Assembly (NCBI GenBank): GCA_014925825.1
Contig: JACGCK010000020.1
Location: forward strand, 124,001 to 188,000
Direction: 5' to 3'
Length of the DNA stretch: 64,000 nucleotides
From: Pholiota molesta
Taxonomy: Eukaryota; Basidiomycota; Agaricomycetes; Agaricales; Strophariaceae
The notes under the pieces: model-generated
Database searches by the model: none
What the model was told of the DNA's origin: nothing
The model's input: only the letters and a program-made list of their open reading frames with translations
Position numbers and translations under genes: made by a program
In this document: in pieces, positions 32,625 through 44,947 of the stretch
Numbering within the stretch: the stretch's first letter is position 1
Layout: each line of letters opens with the position of its first letter

Positions 32625-35600
32625 GCGGGGAGAAAAATATACACGAGGAAGGAAGAAGATGAAGTGGCGGAAGCCTGTGAGAGTCGACCTTGAAGGAAGC
32701 ATTGGCGTAGTACTTATATGTGGCGGTCATTCAAGAACAGGGCCTTGCTCAAACAGAAAAAATGGATTCCCAGGAAGATCGGGCGCGAATAAACATTACG
32801 GAATACTGCGTAAAGCGAAGTAGAGCTCAGTGCTTGCCTCTAAAAATAGTCAAGCCTTGTACATTTTTAGCTGCGCATTTATATGCCGTGGTGTAAGGAA
32901 ACATTGACGGAAAAGTCAACTCCCGACGCCCGTCGCGGAGGTCGAGGCAGAGGGGAAGACAGTCGACAAAAATTTCCTACTCGGTTATCCTCTGTCGGCT
33001 ATCATCTATGTACGACCACCTTTCAGGAGCTTTCAGGGGCCTCAGCGCTCAGCAGGTCTTGAGGCAATTCTTTTATTAATAAAATTCAGTCCAGTGTTCA
33101 ACAATAGGCTTGTACTGAAAGGCAAGAGAAGGTGATAAGTCGCATTAAGCAGCTATTTAAATGGTATAAATATCAAGACGAGAATAACTAGGAGATGAAT
33201 GAATGCATGGTTGAGCTGGCTGCATTACGTGAACGCAGACAAGAGTCACTGTGCCGCAGCACAATAGGCGCGAAACTGAGGGTTCGAACAAAGCAGCCAC
33301 GAGGAAATATCATTCCCGCAGTACGCGGGTCCCCAGCTCGCAGCTGGGCGATGTAACATAGGCGACGTTCCAGCGAGGACGGATAAAAGAGGTGGTAAAG
33401 ATGCAACAGTGGGGCTTAAATCATTGCAGTAGTAACCAAACCGGGAACTGTCCCGGTCAGATAGTACAAGGTATGAGTCCGGAGACCACGTCTGCGATGG
33501 TGTCGCCAGATGCATTCCTGACGTGCTGGCAGGCTTGCACGATGGCGGGCACCGACTCGCCCAAGGGCATCGTAATCGCAGTCGGTATCGATGTCGTCGA
33601 TGGCGGCAGAAATAGATAAGAAGAGGGGCTCGACACTCGACGAAATAGGTAGCACGCCGAGGACAGCGCAACAACATAAGAAAGGAAGAAGAAAGTCTCC
33701 ATAATGATAGCCATCATCTGCCAGTGTGGCTTGACAGCTGCGATCCCACTCGTCCCGCTCCTGTGCGTTTTGCATGGCAGTGGCGATACCCGCGCCCCCG
33801 AGCCGGACGCTGGGGTTAGTTCAAAAATAGGTGGAGGATTCGGGGTTGTAGTTATTTTTGGGATATCAATGGAGAACTTGTCGAGGATGACTCGGGGATG
33901 AACTCATCCTTGTCTGCCGGCGCGCGCACGTTGCAGAACTCAACGAGGATCCTTTAGATCGTATCTCAGTCCGCCGATTTTCTCTTCCGAACCTGCACCA
34001 GAGAAGTCCTCTCCACCAGATTGCAGTCCACATAAATGCCCAATAATCTCGTAGGATTCACAAACGAGATGGGGGAGAAAGTCCAGGCAAGAATAGGTGT
34101 GCACACCTTCGCTCGATCAGTGATGATTAACCTAAAGTCGAACCTACGATCCTACTCTCTGGGCCTCAACTGCCCCAGAGCTTGATCATCCAGCGTTTCG
34201 TAACGCCCTTGCGCGACGATGTGTTGACAAAGATCCGTCTCGTCCATGAACTGCTCCAAGGCCCTAAACGCTGTACAATTGTCAATGATTATGCATCGAT
34301 ATGACGGTACAGGAATGCGCTACTTCGCACGTATTTGCGCGAGCTTGCGCGGTGCAAGATAGCACAAGCGCGTAGGCGTGAATTGTTACTTGCCCATCTT
34401 GTGTCCGTCGAAACATACATAAGTACCTAGCGAGACATACTTGTTACTGGATGACACGTCGCGTAATCATTGTTAAATTATTCGCAAGTTACGCTAATTT
34501 TTATTTATTTTTATTGTCTTCAAACCTCAGGCGTCCATAAGTATTTCTAAATTCTCTACTCCCAGTCACTGAGCTCGGATGAACAGTTGACAGATGCCCA
34601 AAGCACCGATGGTAATCTATAAGTACGTATGTCCGACGTCAGGACCGGTCAGGTTGCATCTGGTTGCATCAGAACCTTTCAATGTTCATCGGAAATATTA
34701 TTGTCAGGCTTGGGGGAAGGTGCGCTTTTGGCTTGGCATTATTGTTGCTGCTGGTGATCATCAGGGTGCCGGCGGCAAACGTTCCATCGCCAGGTTTGTA
34801 TACCCGGATACCGGGACGGTTAGACGCCCATAGGAATTAATTGGCCGGCTGTTGGCTTTCGCTGAGCGCTGAGGTTGCACCTCTATACATGCAAGAATTT
34901 CCCTCATGGGAAGTGCTGAAGTAGATGCAACCGCATTCAAATTTGTGACCCAGTTTCATAGGTAATTGCGTCTAATCATTCTTTAATTTTGAGTTTTTTG
35001 AGCTCTCGTTAAAGTTGGTTTTGCGACGATTTTCTGAAAGTATATAACATAACTCTAACTCTAAAGGTCAGCTTCAGAGCCTTTCTAAAATGATGAAGAT
35101 AAATCATGAGACGCACCGGTTTTGGGTTGGCCACTGTAACATACACTGAGTTACACAGCCTGTCAATGATGCCTCGTGGCGACCTACATCCTGCTGAGCC
35201 GTGGCTCTACACATCGGAATGTCCATTTGCATGGCCCTCACTGCGTTTCATGGCTCCATGCTATTACTTTATAGAGATGAAATATGATTTACTGTAAATG
35301 TGTACTTCCGTGATGTGTGTGCTTGGGGACATTCGGCGCCTGTGAGTCCACCGCGTTCCGTCATGCAGGGATGGCACTGATCCGGCGCAAAGACAGGCAC
35401 ACCGAGTCCTTACACGTTTTTCATATTTCCCGCATCGGATTTAAGATTACTTAGCATCAAAAGAGAAAATTAGCAATGTTAACGAAGTTGGCCTTTTTTA
35501 GAATAAGGAACACTCGAACGAAAGCGCGAAGACAGTGTATTCCGTCGTCAATGTTGTCCAATGAGAACGGCTCAGGCCTCTGGTACGCGGGAGTCTGTGC

Positions 35601-36037
35601 TCGTTGTTACGTGTCTGTGAGCGGTGGCGTACTCACGGCCGTTCTGCCCAAGAGGTGAACCGTGCGCTGGGATTGTAGCTGACCCGCCGGGGTCTGTAAA
35701 TTTGCTGAGGGTCACGTATCCCTCACTCTCTTCTCTCCTCTTCAGTCTCAGAACCAGAGGGAATATTTTTTTCGCTACCCACCAACCGCCGCACCCCTAT
35801 TTCTTTGTTACGGTAACACACATGGGTTTTCTATTGTGTGTTGTTTCTTTATCGTTTAGAGCGCTGTAGTATACCTCGACTCCATTCAGAATCACAATAG
35901 CAATCATCAAATATGGGCGCCCGGTACCCAAAGTTTCATTGCCCAAATTTGGCTGGTGAGTGTGCAAGGGTATCGCACTTAAGCTTCACCTTGAATTATG
36001 CCGTCGACAATTCAGCAGCATGCTAAGTTTGCACGAG
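32625..36037. other. Stretch with few or no genes
   Basis: Contains one weak candidate for a small secreted protein (33188-33717, minus). On the minus strand, codons read from 34271 to 34164 give an exon-like peptide containing FMDETDLC and ending GQLRPRE after a plausible acceptor TTGTACAG; no partner exon was convincing. The part from 34400 to 36030 is AT-rich and shows nothing recognisable. Confidence 0.35.
33188..33717 (-). CDS. Possible small secreted protein, unknown
   Basis: A minus-strand frame from 33717 starts with METFFFLSYVVALSSA, which looks like a signal peptide, then runs to 33457. A candidate intron with donor GTACTA, branch-like TTACTAC and acceptor TTTAAG would join it to a frame ending at 33188. 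Cys residues are present but do not follow the eight-Cys hydrophobin pattern. No family was recognised. Competing open frames overlap it, so it may not be a gene. Confidence 0.2.
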
Positions 36038-36044
36038 TATAAAT
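36038..36044 (+). promoter_or_regulatory. TATA box of the DUF6593 gene
   Basis: TATAAAT lies 83 bases before the ATG at 36121. Confidence 0.5.
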
Positions 36045-36120
36045 TCGATGGAGATTATGACAGTCTATCCAACATCAAATCCACCCAGTAAATCCTTCGT
36101 CAAGTGCACCATTCTCAGCC

Positions 36121-36847
36121 ATGTTTACCAGCAACCCATACGCACAAGGAGGATGGTACAACCCTCAGAATCCACTCTCAATTAACAACGCGCCTTTTCG
36201 TCCTAACGCGACACACCCTCCAACGTTTGGCGCACTTCCGCCCTTGGACTATAAACCGGCGTCCGTCCTAACATTCACCTTCGCGGCCTTCAATCCCGAT
36301 CTATTCAACTGCACCGTAACGGGTCCTCAAAACAAGAAATTCTTTGAAATTCGAACAAGCGCCGGTACCACGGGGATCATGAAACCTAGCGACCAATTCG
36401 CGTCTATTCAGTGGGGTCAGCATCCCACCGTCGAGGCGCGAGGTGTGCTGTCGCGTCAACTCACAAGGGACTTCTTGAAATTGTCTAGCGATCAGACGTA
36501 AGTACTCCTGCGTCGTTTATTCTGGATATCAGATTGGATTTATCGAGCTTTGGCTTCTAGATATCGCACTATGCTCATTGGTAATAAGGTCTACGCCTGG
36601 ATTCCTAGAGGATCACATGGGATATATGTATGATCTACTTCCTTCTCGTTTTATATCCTGGCTAATATTTTCTAACTAGTTATATAGCCATGGTCCGAAT
36701 CCCCCAGAACAATATGCCAGAATATCCTTATCTTCTGATAATAGCAGAGTGATACTCGAGATAACAAGTGAAGCTTTCCAAGCTGGCTTATTCGAGCCTT
36801 CTATTATTTCTACCATCCTTCTCTTCAGCGCCCGCAATATAGATTGA
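36121..36847 (+). CDS. DUF6593 domain protein
   Basis: Three exons, 36121-36497, 36561-36627 and 36680-36847, give 203 residues. The N-terminus is rich in Pro, Asn and Tyr (GGWYNPQNP). The conserved core follows: LTFTFAAFNPDLFNCTVTGP, then FFEIRTS, IQWGQHPTVEARG, LSSDQTYRTM and a YAWIPRG segment. The C-terminus ends LLFSARNID, where the family typically has LL-x-(Q/S)-GRNID. This domain is common and multicopy in mushrooms, and its biochemical role is unknown. No signal peptide or membrane helix is seen, so it is probably soluble. The second intron acceptor is placed at CTAG before TTATAT because it alone keeps frame. Confidence 0.85.
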
Positions 36848-38929
36848 GATTTGAGGCGCTTGTATTTATCAACTTTCCTCTTAGATATTCCGTAAATGTA
36901 CTTGTTAATATTAGTTTATAGCAGGTCTATAGTTTCAGCATATTCCTATTTAACTCTTTACACTCTCAGTTAATGCGATTTGATTTCAAAATATGCCGCC
37001 CATAAACGACGTGACATATCATTAGCTCGTAGCTATCAGATACGAATAGTAGGCTTTGAGAGTATCAGTTTCAACGAGTCATCCACGCTCGGTGCTCATG
37101 AAATTGCAAAATATTGACAGGATGGAATGGACTCGCATCGTTAATATTCGTTGTGTGCATGGAGTCTCCGACATATTAGGAAATACCATGTGAGTAATGT
37201 ATTGACGGCCGACTGCATCCTGTGTACGCCCACAACGTGGCTATGCATATTGTGAACTCAGCGGCGTTCTCCAATGAGAGAGGTAACTGTCAGATAAGCT
37301 TTTTTGTAATGGAGCCCATATTCATACTGCAGATTCCCTTGATACTGGGGAAATCGTTCAAAGGAAGGTATTGGGGTACTCCTGGCTCCTAGAGCGTCAC
37401 AATATGTAAATGGTACATACACAAGTCGCATGCCAGCGCTCATCCACACCTACCCATGGTGATATCTCACATCATATTGAACGCATTGCCTTCAAACGCG
37501 CTGATATTTAGGATGTTCCACCAGGCAGAGTGCGACACGCGACCGTTATGGTATCTAGACGAAAGACGTGAGCGCAGTTTGTGTCTCTCGAGAAACGATG
37601 TGATAAACAATATCAATCCACGACCTCGGACCAAACACCGACATATGTTCTGAAAGGTGCTCTTCGGGATTCCAAAGATCCCGGGCACCAAGCAAAACCC
37701 AGAGCGGAAGAGGCGCGCTAAAGCGCCCGCCTGCTGATTCACCCGTGGAAGCCGGTGACGAAAATATGGGGAGGAAAACCCAGAAACGTAAGCGCCGATG
37801 AGACGACTCGACGTTCGCGCCGAACTTCATCGCCAACGGTGTAGTAGTGGCCTCTGGCCCGACTCGCCCGAGCTGACCGTGACTGGTTGCGCCCGGTCGC
37901 GCTAACGCCCTTCCGACGATGCACAATTGACGCCACATTCCCACTGGTCTTGGATTGTTGTACGCAGAGGTCATTCGCTCACCTCCCCTACTAGCGCAAC
38001 TGACGTCCTATCTCAGCGTCTCAAAGAACAAAGGCTTGCCTGCATGGAGGCACCGTGCTTACGTCTCCTAGTAGACATAACTAATCGCGCATAAAGCAGA
38101 ATAGGCACTGACGAGAGCACGCTAAGGATCAGAGCCACGCCCTCTATCGTCGATAGAGACAGTTGTAACTTGTCCCGTCAAGGTTCTGGATGATGGATGG
38201 TTCAAAAATAAGTCGAAACAGTGGGGTACGCAGGGCTCAAACATAGCATTAGACACGGAGAAAGAGACGCGGAGAACCAGCCAGTGAGGCACTGAGAGGG
38301 AGGCCGGGAGAAGTCGGAATCAGATGGAGGGACGTGCGCAGGCCGCCCAAGGCAAAAGACACAGTGGATTCGCCAAATGCATATCCATTCAGATGGAGGC
38401 TTCGAGCTCGGGTTTCAGTATACATGAAGGGAGCGGATGTCAGCCTGAGGGTCGCCAGAGGGCTGTCGTCTGCTGTCGTCGTGTCAGTAAAAGTGCAGAC
38501 AGGGGCGGCGTTGACGAAATTCCAGCCGTGCCGCTGAACCAAAACATATACAAATTTTAATTTCTATCGAACTCAAATCGAACTTGTCTCGAACTCTGAG
38601 CGATCTGAGCTCTAGCAGCCAGCGGTACAACTACCAACTCTCGAATGCATACTCGTGGCCTAAACGGCCTGGCTTTTTTCTCTACGTGTCATACCCTTTA
38701 AAATAACCTTCACGGCACTGAAATATCCAACTCGGGTCCAGACTCTGGTCGCAGTGATTCAAGTTTATCACTAAGTACCTGGACTTTTAAGCTGGGGCGA
38801 CCTCCTTCGAGCCCGATGCCCCGGATGTCCTCAATTCCATGAAGCACGAAATTTAGAGAGATGGTTCAGGTAAATACTTGGATTGTGTCGCGCTGGCATG
38901 TTTGTTTTATTCATAGGAGGTCCGGCTGG
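36848..38929. other. Gene-poor stretch
   Basis: AT-rich to about 37500, then more GC-rich to about 38000. The open frames at 37555-37974 and 38249-38560 overlap on opposite strands and resemble no family. Nothing supportable. Confidence 0.35.
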
Positions 38930-39300
38930 TCATTTGATACAATCGATTTTTTCCCCCGCAACAATTTTTCCAGACGCGTGTTGTCGGTTTTGGCAGCGGA
39001 CACCAAAAGGAATGGAGGTGCGGAGCCATCACCCTCCAGCCCCTCCCCATGCGTAATTTATTATGAGTACACCTTCCTGACGTATTGATTAAAGTTAAAA
39101 GTTGGACATACCATCGTAAACGATGGAAAACCGGGCTTGGACTCGACGACGCTCTCCAGCTCTTTGATATGTGCGTCGGTCAGCTCGATTTCCGATTTCG
39201 AGCGCTTCGAGGTTAGCGAGCAGGTGCTCGACGTTCCTGCCTCCGACTATAGGGAGCACGTATGGGTCGATCTGCAAGAGATACGGCGGGCTCTACGATT
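38930..39300 (-). pseudogene. Aldo-keto reductase (AAD) relic, last two exons
   Basis: On the minus strand PYVLPIVGGRNVEHLLANLE is readable, followed by a 5-7 base insertion in the region reading ALEIE and loss of frame, while codons for KELESVVES continue in another frame. After an intron, GDGSAPPFLL matches the last exon of the intact AAD gene at 23239-23334. The first five exons are missing. It is a 3' fragment copied from the gene at 23-25 kb or from a common ancestor. Confidence 0.8.
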
Positions 39301-41010
39301 AGGTCTGATGGAATCTAGGATCTTCAGTTCTGGATCCTGAACTTGATACCTACCAATTAACAGGATGCTCTTCGGCTATAGCCATATGGCTCTGAAGCTG
39401 CTAAACGATTACTCTAAATTTACGAGCTGTCCAAGGAAACGGAGTTTGCGCAGCAGTGCGTTAAAGAAGCCCGCATCACCTCACTGCGGCAAGATCAGAC
39501 AAAGCGCTACCGCTACGCGTCAAGCAAGCGTATGGCGCGGTGAGAATGCGCGGCAGATAAGAAGCCATGTAATTAATGCAAATGGGTGAGTGGGTACAAA
39601 TTTTCATTGGAACCTCCTTATATGGCATCCTCAAAAGCTGGTCCAAAGTCGGTCATCCCTTTGTCACTGAGCCGGGACCAGCGCTTCAGTTGAATCTATT
39701 ATTAGCCGTGCCTCGCTCTTCACATGCTTCACATCTGTCGCGTCACGCATTTCAAGTTGGTTGCTCACATCAGGTCCACATCGTCCTCATCTGCTTTTGC
39801 GATGATCAGCTCAATAGCTTAATTTTCCGAACATTTGACGCTGCGTATATCTATTCAACGTATCAACCTTTATCTTCCTGTTCAGGATCCCTAACTTAGG
39901 CTTCAATCCTCAAAACCTCAGTGCTCGGCTCTCCGTCATTCCTCGATACAGCTGTTCAAAGTTTCACTGGCAGTGTTCTTGACCATGCATACTTAGAGGC
40001 CATCACATATTCAAATCAAGCTATTGAGATAACGGCGTAATGGCGAATGTTACGGCAGATTCCAGAAAAAAAGTCACTTCATCACTTGCACAGTAGGACG
40101 CTTCAAGCACCAAGATCCCAGGGTATTCGTCTGGCAACGTGCTTGATACGAGCCGGAACCGAACCTCCGAGTCGATGGAGTGGTCACTGGTGATAAATTC
40201 GATGCCCTAGCGAGCCAGCCTTAAGCTTACCCGCCGCCGGCAACCCACCTCCATAATATCGGTCTCTTTCCTCCTCTTCATCTACATATGATGACTGGTC
40301 TCGCCTTACACCGCATTATCTGCTTTCGCGATTTGTGTCTCGTGCACTGGCTTCTTCCATCCCCTTGTGCGCTTGCTTAGCGGGGATGTTCTCACATCTT
40401 CCGCCATGTCCTCCGGAACGTCTCGTCGGGCGCCTTGTGGTATTGCCGAATGTTCCGTCTTTTTCGCGTTTTTTCCCCATCGTCCTATGACGCGGATCGA
40501 AAAAGCTCTGTCGATATACTTATTCACTTGCATTCGATAGCTCCGTAAACTGTTAAACTCATTCCGGCTAATCACGATGAAATTCCTGCATGGCGAATTT
40601 TTTATTACAAAGAAGAACACGGGCTGTCAAAAAGTGATCGTGCTAGGGAGTTGTATGCTTAAGATTAGCTGGACTTTTCTCTTCTTTCGTTCAATGGTTC
40701 CTATCATATACATCCTTGGTTTTCTAATCAGATTCTGGGGCTGCTCAGGGCTGTTGAGGTTTAGTAAAATAAATGGGGGGCGAATTGCCGAATGATGTAA
40801 GGAGTGAGCATTTTTTGTCTACATATATGTAGCTTATTGCTGTATGATTTTGTCAGAATTTTGTGCAAATGTATAACACGTAGTCGCATCGCAAAGATCC
40901 GAATTATCTTCAATCGGCGACAAATGATTCTCGCAGATCAAAGGCGAGAGGACTTTTATCGGCTAGCCCATTGCTTGCAAGCACTGCACGCACCCACAAC
41001 GACTCGGCCA
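39301..41010. other. Intergenic stretch
   Basis: No gene recognised. A minus-strand frame at 40306-40620 is rich in Lys and Arg but matches nothing known and lacks a supported start. Confidence 0.35.
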
Positions 41011-41017
41011 TATAAAA
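41011..41017 (+). promoter_or_regulatory. TATA box of F-box copy 1
   Basis: TATAAAA lies 39 bases before the ATG at 41050. F-box copy 2 has TATAAAA at a similar distance, so the promoter was duplicated with the gene. Confidence 0.55.
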
Positions 41018-41049
41018 TTTGGCGATGTACCAACCAAACCACGAGCAAA

Positions 41050-43256
41050 ATGCCCTTCCTCGCTTTGTCGCCCGAACTGATCGAGAACATCCTCTACGAG
41101 CTACCTTCCCGCGATTTGGTCGTATGCATGCTTTTAAGCAAATTCATCTGCACCACCATCTGCGGTTCCATTCGTCTCCGGTACAAGCTTGTGCTGATGC
41201 GTTTCGGCGCTGAAGACAATATATTCTCGACACTACCTACCAACGCAAGGCTGAAATCGTTATTGGATAGCCAGCAAGCATGGATTGGATTGAATCCTGC
41301 TCGCAAGTACAGCTTCGAATCTGTTTATCCTGTTGGCAGAGAGGTATCCCTCGCTGAAGGCATGCTTTTTGGATCTAGAATGCATGCCGAGGACCATGAC
41401 ATAGCGACCCTAATTCGACTCGTAACCTGTGATTCGGAAGCTACCTCGCCGCCAGATTTTCCCTCCCGGAGTTGGAAGCGACATGGGTCTGGATCTCGAC
41501 GCTCTTCCGAGTGGATTGATTATACAGCCTCTCTGTATGAGCATGGTCTGGTCGCTGAAGTTCTTAGGTTTGTCATATTCTTCCAACGTTGAAAATACTC
41601 TGATACATGTTGGGGACTTTACTCAGCGAATGGGACGGAGAAAAGGTCGATGCGACTATGTTCAAGATCTCCGTCTACTTGCGTCATTTTTCCGGTCCAG
41701 AAACTCAGCCCCATGTACATCGTCACTGTGATCGTTTCTGTCTGGTACCAGAGAGTGCCTGGAAGCATATCTATATCATGGACTGTCCAGATGCAGACCC
41801 ATACATTTCTCTTCAAATCGTAGGACGGCATCTTGTCGTTATTGTAGCTGCGGCCTGGGAACACATTGGAGAATTTGGGCAAGACAACATTTTCGTATAC
41901 GACTTCATTTCAGACGTACTCCTGATGGTGAGTTCATTTGTGGACTCATCCTTGTCATTACTGATCAAATTTACACGATAAAACTGGATTCAGGCCTTTA
42001 GAGCAATAGGAGGAACATATCGAAGTGTCGTTTTCCTAGACGAAAACTACTTACTTCTTCCGAATATTCAAATGGGCAGACTCGATATCTTCCGTATCGC
42101 TTCGCAACCGACATTCGAGCCCGTAGCGCCGCTTATTTCATTGGGCCTACCAACCTTGCAAGAGGATCAATTTGCGTATGGCGAAATAACTTGCACTGCG
42201 AATCCCAACCCCATGAGCCAGAGCTCATACGCAGAGATGTGCCGCCGGTTTTCCCAAGACCCTAGGGGCTCTCTTAGATTCACCTTCAATCCGGAAAGAG
42301 GGCGGTTCAAGCGCGCCGAGGAGTCCGTGTGCGTCTTTACTGTGGACGTAGGGAAAGTCCCGGAGGCTCGAAACGTTGTGCGCGAGCTCGTTGAAAATTT
42401 TACCTTTGTCGTCCATCGCAGCGCACTGCTGGAAATAGTAGCCAGATGCGAATCATGGCCCTCTCCTGCCGACCATCCGTATCCTGATCCTTCCCCGTTA
42501 CCGCATCCATGGCCCGAGTTCAATGGCCTTCCGATGGACGAGCCACTCACGAGCAGGATTCAGGTATATCCAGAGACGGCACATACTCGACGGCATGGCG
42601 CGGCAGGCGACCCTTTTTGGCAGATGCCCAGCGCTCGCACTCGTATCTCCTGGCAGACCTGGGGCCCCCGCATCACGCGCTGGTTCAACGACTCCAACCT
42701 GGCCGACGGCGACGTGACACGCGGATGGGGGGAGAGATGCGTGCGATTGGCACCCACGCGCACTCCGGATCTGGACCCCACCCTGACGGCGTTCCATATC
42801 ATGTTATCGATTTCCGGCGGGCGAATTGCAAAATCGCGCGGCAGACGACGCAAGCGCTGATGGCCAGATGCAGCCCTGCTGTCGACAGGAATCCGCATGA
42901 AACACTGGTTGACCGTGAATACGGCGCGGTGGTCAAGTTTCATAGGGAGACGATAGATTATGTGCCTCCCAATTTCTCGTTCGGGATCGAAGCGCCCACA
43001 TATTTAATCAACAAGGTCTTTATACACCCAGTAATCAGCGCCTTGCCATACTATTGTCGAGGGTCCGCGGAGCGAGTCAAGTGGGATCGCGCCTTGATTG
43101 ACGATCAGATGGTTGTTGGTTGTCGAGTAAGCACCATTCCATTGCAATTACCATGTCTACGTTACAATGGTACTTGGTAAACATTGATTAATTGCTTTCT
43201 TTGTCTAGATGAGAACCTCGGTACATAGCTTTATTGATGTTCGGTTTTTTGGTTGA
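41050..43256 (+). pseudogene. F-box protein, copy 1, with one frameshift
   Basis: Exons 41050-41567, 41627-41927, 41994-43126 and 43209-43256. The N-terminus is an F-box, with LSPELIENILYELPSRDLV and a Leu/Cys/Ile pattern after it. The rest is a large mushroom-type F-box companion region with HIYIMDCPDADPY, QDNIFVYDFISDVLLM, WGPRITRWFNDSNL and APTYLINKVFIHPVIS, ending VRFFG. Compared with copy 2, one base is missing around 42775-42785 (after PDLDP), so the reading frame changes and the upstream frame stops at 42860. Everything after that lies in the next frame and remains conserved. F-box proteins select targets for SCF ubiquitin ligases. The gene may be a young pseudogene; an assembly error is possible. 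About 666 residues are expected without the shift. Confidence 0.65.
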
Positions 43257-43501
43257 ACTACATAGAAAAATAAACAAAAAACTTCAACCGCTGTCGCATG
43301 ATAAATGAAAGCTTCCTAACACGCAGGCTCCTAAATCAGCCGCTCGTATCGCGACGGGGCTACATCCGAATACGGGGACTTTAACCAAATGGATAAAAAA
43401 AAATGGATCGTGCGCTCAAGTCATTACAGTCGAATCGTGATCAGATTTTGAGAAACAAAATTGTAAATTTCAATTATACTACGCCACGCCCCTCCAGGCC
43501 T

Positions 43502-44373
43502 CTACCACGGCAAATTCGTGCCATCGAAATTCCAAAACGCGCCTGTCTTTTCCAAAGTAAGCGCTTCAGAAACCTTTACGACATTCTCCGCCGCGCCCTC
43601 AGTCGAGAACCGGGGCATCTCCGGCGCGTCGTACTTGGCCATCCACTCGGAGATTCCATCTCCCAGTTCCGTCTGTGCCCACCCGGGATGAATCGCTGCG
43701 GTAGCGACGCCGTCGTACTTGAGCGTTGCGGCCCATTTGTGCGCGAGCATATTTAGTGCAGCCTTGGCGACGGAGTACGCGTTGCATTGGTTTTCCATGA
43801 TGAAGGTGATGTGCGAGGAGGCAAGGATGGAGGAGATGAAAACGATGCGCTTCAGTTCGGATTTCTTGATAAGCGGGAGGAAGGCGCGGGAGACGCGGAG
43901 GGGCGCGACGGTGCTAAAGGTTATTTCATCTGCAAATTCATCGAGGTCTCTAAAAGAAGAGGGTCAACAGTTGGAGGACAGACAAAGAACTAGATCTTGT
44001 ATGTACTTACAATTCCTCGAAAGACGTGGTTGGGTGTGGATTCTTTCCTGCGTTGTTCACAAGGTAATCAAGTCCGTTTGGGAGGAGCGGGGTGACAGTA
44101 TCGACGGCCTTGTCGACGCTCTGCTGGCTGGTAATATCGAGCTCGACAAGCTTGAGGCCGTTCGGGTGTTTCCCGGCCAAAGCCTGCAACTAGGGGCTAG
44201 AAGTACTGCGCGCAGTTGCAATGACAAAGTTCTTCTCGTCCTTGAGCTGTGAACAGGATTAAGGGCCGTCAGCACCCAGATATTACGTTGAGTGCATCAG
44301 AAAAACTCACCAAGTGCTCGACTGTGCTGTAGCCGATGCCTCTGTTGGCGCCAGTAATCAACCAGGAAGGCAT
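43502..44373 (-). pseudogene. SDR paralogue with an in-frame TAG
   Basis: Exons 44373-44311, 44246-44011 and 43949-43502, with the same first two exon lengths as the intact SDR at 15319. TGANRGIG, NNAG, FISS and YSVAK are all present and the end FWNFDGTNLPW is preserved. In exon 2, where the intact gene has a Glu codon before LQAL, this copy has TAG (44192-44190). The sequence CCCCTAG just there could also act as a splice acceptor: using it would skip 18 codons plus the stop in frame, but would remove the second beta strand of the cofactor fold. So the copy is either dead or makes a shortened, probably inactive protein. It lies between the two F-box copies and converges on F-box copy 1. Confidence 0.75.
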
Positions 44374-44947
44374 ATTGTCTTGAGTTGGCGGGGTTGCGAC
44401 GGTTTACACAGAGGGACAAAAAGAAAAACCGAAGAGGTTCTATGTTGACAGTGCATCATAAAAGAGGCATAATTTATACGGTAAGGAAGGGATGACATGG
44501 GTAAGCAAATCCAGGATGCATCTATGTGGTCATTGGATGAGTGGATGGGCTCTTTCGTTGACTAAACAGCTTACAGTGGTACGCCGCCAGAGAAGTTTCT
44601 CTGGCCGAAGGCCGAACTGTCTCGGAGATTTCATAACCTATTCTGTCGTTGGTGGTTTACGCTTTCGAGCAATTCGATTCGGCAACAATTCGGGAACGAT
44701 GCTCCAAAGGGTGGGTTGCCACCCTTTAGAAGCGAAACAGCAGGACGCAAAGAACCTATCGTGCGCCCAGGAGACTATCAGTAATACTCGGGGCATTGAA
44801 GCGCTTCAGGTGGGAAGGGAGAAGCTGAAGGGCATAGCGAGCGCCCAGTGGCACTGGCGGATCATGTTGAGTGGACGAGCGCGACACTAAGCATCATTTG
44901 ACACGTGGCTCTTCCGCTTAGAACTTGACCGTGACGATCATGTTCAT
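44374..44947. other. Upstream region of the SDR paralogue
   Basis: Holds the promoter side of the SDR paralogue. A frame at 44492-44890 exists but resembles nothing known. Confidence 0.35.
44471..44479 (-). promoter_or_regulatory. TATA box of the SDR paralogue
   Basis: On the minus strand GTATAAATT lies about 98 bases before the ATG at 44373, close to the spacing of the TATA box in the intact copy. Confidence 0.45.

Noticed and set aside
33246..33775. Hydrophobin, suggested by Cys residues and a signal peptide
   Set aside because: The eight-Cys pattern with two CC pairs is absent.
37555..37974. 139-codon minus-strand frame in a GC-richer patch
   Set aside because: No recognisable motif, no supported start, and overlapping frames on both strands.
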